Positions 60,548 through 64,000 of a stretch of 64,000 nucleotides of DNA are shown here, in pieces. Within the stretch, counting starts at the first letter, position 1. The number at the start of each line of letters is the position of its first letter. The notes below the pieces were generated by a model. The model had not been told where the DNA came from. It searched no databases and saw nothing but the letters and a program-made list of their open reading frames with translations. The translations under genes were made by a program, and so were the position numbers. Origin of the DNA: Entonaema liquescens. Its lineage: Eukaryota > Ascomycota > Sordariomycetes > Xylariales > Xylariaceae. The DNA lies in assembly GCA_902805475.1 (NCBI GenBank), contig CADCSX010000005.1, positions 1,623,501-1,687,500 on the forward strand. The letters run 5' to 3'.

Positions 60548-61229
60548 GCGGTCGATGCCCCCCAATCGACAGTAAATAGGCCCGGAAATTAGAAAAAAAA
60601 AACCCGAAGGCTGATGATTAATGATTCCAATCCGAACTGATGATCGCAAAGGGGCACGCATTCCAATAAGATGGCTGTGTCCGGAGAGGCGGCTGTATGA
60701 TGAGTTACCCTAGACGTGGCGAGGGGTTTTTCTTTTTTTCGAGATGACGAGATGCATCTCCCCCTTTAGCCATACAATTGCATAGCATTGCGCGGCCCGG
60801 CTTCCGATGATGCAAAGAGCCGATCGGTTCGGCTCCCGTGCATTGATTTAGTAGACACAAGGAAATAGAAATCTAGAGTCACTATCACGTATTCCATAAA
60901 AATCACAAAAAAACAATATTCTATTTTTAAAACTCATAGTTTTATTAGACTCGTAGTAGTCTTGTGCTATTAATGCTTCTGATATGTAGTGCTCCATTCG
61001 TCAATTTAGACGAGGTATCTTGAAGTAGTGAAAACACATAGACCAAGCCGTGGTCTAGTAATGCGACGCGATGCTATGCAATGCAATGATAAAACAAGAC
61101 CAAACGACAAATTTGTTTGTCCAGGAAGCCCAGTCATCCAGGACACATTATGCTATGCGTCCATTCCCATTCCCATTCCACTAACCACTTTACCATACAA
61201 TCCTTCTCTCATAATCATGGTTTGTTACT
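60548..61229. other. Convergent intergenic region, MBF1 / Cdt1
   Basis: 3' flanks of the two genes, with short A/T runs. No gene. Confidence 0.5.
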
Positions 61230-62807
61230 TCACTCCCGTTCCAGTAACCCCCGAATCCTCCCCTCCACATCCACCTTACTGGGCTGCCTGTCCGTCTCGA
61301 GAACCACGTTCTCCCGACCTCCAATGGTCACAACGCGTACCCACTCCGGGGCAACGTCGCTTGCCAGCAGTCGAACACACGCAGCGCCTTCCTCACGCGA
61401 AACACCCATCCGTAGTGAGTCCTTAAGTTTCTCCAGCGTTGCCGCCATAGTAAACGACACGCGTCCTCCTTGGCCTGCGGCGCGGCTCAACATACCCAGC
61501 ATACCGGCGATTTCAGGTGCACGCTGCAGCGCCGCTCGCCGTTGTAATTGTGCGGGCGAGAGATTACCGGCGGCGAGTGAGGATTTCTGGAGAGACTTTA
61601 AGCGAATGCGGTCCAGCAGGCTCATCTTGGGAGCACCCGCGTTCGACATTTGCACATCGGTAGATTGTTGTTGCTGTGGTTTGTTCTTGGCTTCCTTCTC
61701 CTGCTTCTTCACCGCGATGCCTTGTTTCAACTCCTCGAGCCGCTTTTGGCCTTTAGATAACACAGGTGCGGCCTTGGCAATGGATTCGCAGAGCGTTATA
61801 GGAGCTCTAGGGACTACAGTAGAGAGAAAGGCCGAGATATCGGGGCCATTGGTTGCCGAGAACCGAGCCCAGAGTGTAGATATGTTGTCGTGGAACGTAT
61901 CGTTCAATTTTTTCTCATCTAACGGTCGACCGGAGGCTTGTTGTACCGGGTCGATCTCGATGCAGATCTTTTCTCGACCATAGTCTGAGAGCGAGAATAA
62001 AGGCGTGGTATTGTTTGTTTCAGTCTCAACATTGAGGATACCGAGGCAGATTCGTATATCCGCCTCAGTGACTTTCTTTTTACCCCATGCGCGTGAGACG
62101 TTCGGGCATAAAACTCGCATGTCCGCAGGGACGTTGGATCCATTATGTGCGTAGTGCAATGTCAACGTCCTTAGTAATGAAGAGTGTAGGTCGATGAGAG
62201 CTAGGACCTCTTCGGGAAGTCCAGTTTTCGTGTCAAATTCGGTCTCATCAATATCAGGTTCAGTGATAGGTGTATGAACTGAGAAAGGAGTAGAACTGCG
62301 CGATGGTGATGATTCTAGACGGAGTCTCTTGAGTAGCGCACCGGCGTTGATAGCCGACTCGTCCGAATCGGAAATGCTAGGGCTCCTTGCGCGTTTTTTG
62401 AGTGTGGATTTAGGGCGTGCGAGCTCTAGGCGCGTAAGTTCAGGGACTACGGGTTCGGGATGAGCCTTTCTTGACGGACGGCCACGACCGCGTCTCGTAG
62501 ATTGGGTTACGGCCTTCGGTTTTTTAATAGCAGGTGCTAATAACTTTCTCGGTCTCTCATCCGCTGAAGAGTCGTTCTCTTCGATGCTCTCAACTATCTT
62601 TCTCTTTCGGGAAGCGGGCGTAAGTGCTTCAATATTCATATTCTTTTTTGGTGTAAGAGCGATCTCCTTCTTAACATCGGTACTGGTTACCGATTTCGAA
62701 ACTCGGGCGAAACTGCATATGCTTGATGGTGCATTCTGTTTAGGAGTATCGACCTTGGGCTTTGCGGATGCCTTCCGGCGTTGCTGTTTGGCGGCAGGAC
62801 TAGCCAT
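61230..62807 (-). CDS. DNA replication licensing factor Cdt1-like
   Basis: Intronless, 525 residues. Loads MCM2-7 on origins together with ORC and Cdc6 (family knowledge). The N-terminal 170 residues are basic and disordered (SRKRKIVESIEENDSSADER; an AT-hook-like RRGRGRPSRKAH). The central winged-helix region contains LPEEVLALIDLHSSLLRTLT, DMRVLCPNVSRAWGKKKVTE, ADIRICLGIL. A linker with QQQQ and SLLDRIRLKSLQ leads to a C-terminal winged helix (MLGMLSRAAGQGGRVSFTMA, EEGAACVRLLASDVAPEW), which in Cdt1 binds MCM. Cdt1 is expected to be cell-cycle controlled. I see no clear PIP degron in the N-terminus. The start is the first ATG, and the frame is uninterrupted. Confidence 0.8.
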   Translation of the reverse strand: MASPAAKQQRRKASAKPKVDTPKQNAPSSICSFARVSKSVTSTDVKKEIALTPKKNMNIEALTPASRKRKIVESIEENDSSADERPRKLLAPAIKKPKAVTQSTRRGRGRPSRKAHPEPVVPELTRLELARPKSTLKKRARSPSISDSDESAINAGALLKRLRLESSPSRSSTPFSVHTPITEPDIDETEFDTKTGLPEEVLALIDLHSSLLRTLTLHYAHNGSNVPADMRVLCPNVSRAWGKKKVTEADIRICLGILNVETETNNTTPLFSLSDYGREKICIEIDPVQQASGRPLDEKKLNDTFHDNISTLWARFSATNGPDISAFLSTVVPRAPITLCESIAKAAPVLSKGQKRLEELKQGIAVKKQEKEAKNKPQQQQSTDVQMSNAGAPKMSLLDRIRLKSLQKSSLAAGNLSPAQLQRRAALQRAPEIAGMLGMLSRAAGQGGRVSFTMAATLEKLKDSLRMGVSREEGAACVRLLASDVAPEWVRVVTIGGRENVVLETDRQPSKVDVEGRIRGLLERE

Positions 62808-64000
62808 GGTGGAATAAACTCAATTGCAATCGTTTGCTGTCTTTCCAAGGAAGTGCAGATGTATAAAGAACGATGAACAATTATTCTTTTCTACGGCTTC
62901 CTAAGATGAAAGTTGTGTGAATTGAGGAAAGGTTGAGCCTGGATTTGCAAATGCCAAAAATTTTGAAGAAAGAAAAGCATTATGCAATTGCCAATTACAG
63001 GTAGGAAGGATATTATGAGACAGGAGGCCGAACACGCCAAATCGCGACCCACATGATATCAATATCAAAAAGACGCGAAAATCCACACAGTAAGACGCGT
63101 CGCGCAGAAAACTTGAGGACCGCGTTAATAGGTGGATCTGGGTTACCCCAATTAGGAAATGACGCTAATGATGCCAAGATTTTTGAGAACACCACACCCA
63201 ATCCTTGAAATTTCATAGCCGAGGAAAAAAAGGAAATTTACTATTAGGTACTTCTAATTCTTGTTTGTTTTTGGAGAACATCTGTATTAGTGCTGTCTAC
63301 ACAAGTTCGACGTAGCACCCCTAAGGGGGTGTTACGTCGAACTTGTGTAGACAGCACTAATATATATTATTCTCCAAGCGTACAAGCAAACCTTTTGGGG
63401 TCTAAAGTTCGGCAGTCCGTATCGATCTCGCTCATAGTTGCCTAACCCAGTCACATAATTCTTTCGTTTATATTAGTAACATCTCGAATTAGTTACGGAG
63501 ACTAAACTTCCGACTACTTAGGTTATCTCCCTAGCTACAATCTCATTAACTCCTGACTCATAGCCGGAGACCATTACTTGAATTGTACCAAAGTGATGTC
63601 AATTATCGTACCGACTTGGTGTTCTCCCTTGTTAGGGAAAGGCCAAACCAGACCAAGATTGGAGCTGGTGATATGTCGCTAGTGAACGAAAGTGTGTTGA
63701 ATCGATCCCGGACTGATGTGTCGGGCCATCTCAACCACAGGAATGCAGCCATGAAATCCAGCTATCCCCTTCCCTTCCCTTTTGAAAGCACACGCCATGC
63801 CCCGACTTTTGTGTAGACCGATTATCTTGCATCCCTTGTGCCCTTACTATTTCACATCCGTAAACTCCCAAATGACAGACCAGGAACCCCGCTACCCATA
63901 CAGACACATGAAAGAGAGACCTCTTGGCGATGATGAGCATCTCTTATGTAGGCAGTGCGGTAACAACCGCGCCTAAGATGCCAATCATTGACGTAGAGTA
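62808..64000. other. Intergenic to window end
   Basis: 5' flank of the Cdt1-like gene, the MITE at 63260-63389, then about 0.6 kb without a supported gene. Confidence 0.5.
63260..63389. mobile_element. Palindromic MITE
   Basis: The core 63286-63361 is a near-perfect inverted repeat. Both arms begin ATTAGTGCTGTCTACACAAG and continue TTCGACGTA(G/A)CACCCC, about 37 bp each with two differences and essentially no spacer. Weaker symmetry continues outward: TTGTTTGT...TTGGAGAA on the left matches TTGCTTGTACGCTTGGAGAA reverse-complemented on the right. Total size is about 130 bp. No coding capacity. A diverged copy lies at 13202-13287, so it is a dispersed family. Confidence 0.75.

Noticed and set aside
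1..64000. CRISPR array, prophage, biosynthetic gene cluster
   Set aside because: No regularly spaced repeats with unique spacers, no phage genes and no PKS, NRPS or terpene backbone gene; the intron-rich genes are eukaryotic.

Overview
The window looks like nuclear DNA of a filamentous ascomycete (Pezizomycotina; I would guess Sordariomycetes, with moderate confidence). Genes are split by 45-60 nt introns with GT-AG borders and CTAAC/CTAAT branch points. Gene content is typically fungal: Zn2Cys6 and bZIP regulators, a HET-domain protein, a DOMON-cytochrome b561 protein, small secreted Cys-rich proteins and a DUF1365 protein. Intergenic DNA is long and TA-rich. I rebuilt the exon models by hand from splice sites and protein-family logic. 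They close to whole codons in every gene except four, and the left-edge gene also breaks frame. Those five carry apparent 1-base losses.

Layout. 1-3089 (-): C2/EF-hand phosphatidylserine decarboxylase, cut by the window edge. 5530-6616 (-): HAD phosphatase. 8479-9557 (-): coatomer epsilon. 10161-11876 (-): orphan with a RanBP2-type zinc finger. 14374-16825 (+): Zn2Cys6 regulator. 17643-19852 (+): MFS transporter. 20458-20784 (-): small secreted Cys-rich protein. 23340-24916 (-): Thr-rich secreted protein. 26650-27345: decayed DNA transposon with a BED finger. 27542-28997 (-): DOMON/b561. 30021-31080 (-): secreted PI-PLC-like protein. 31.1-38.3 kb: 7-kb gene desert. 38308-39254 (-): bZIP factor. 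41026-42468 (-): RluA-type pseudouridine synthase. 42965-43553 (+) and 43563-44780 (-): tail-to-tail hotdog thioesterase and Gfo/Idh/MocA oxidoreductase. 45.3-47.6 kb: structured repeats, simple repeats and two TATA/pyrimidine leader modules. 48746-51184 (-) HET protein, divergent from 51628-53149 (+) polytopic membrane protein. 53719-54503 (+): Cys-rich GPI protein. 55223-55805 (-): GFA-type enzyme. 57300-59162 (-): DUF1365 protein. 60004-60547 (+): MBF1. 61230-62807 (-): Cdt1-like replication factor. 63260-63389: palindromic MITE.

Housekeeping genes (psd2, sec28, pus, mbf1, cdt1) alternate with accessory genes. I see no biosynthetic backbone enzyme, no CRISPR array and no clear new multi-gene system. 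The most informative signals are: (i) eight apparent 1-base deletions in five genes, all of the same sign and mostly in short homopolymers, pointing to assembly error rather than pseudogenes; (ii) a near-perfect MITE and a diverged relative 50 kb away; (iii) a BED-finger transposon relic framed by repeats; (iv) a hairpin-bearing 113-bp tandem repeat inside a long unassigned reading frame that follows a good splice acceptor.
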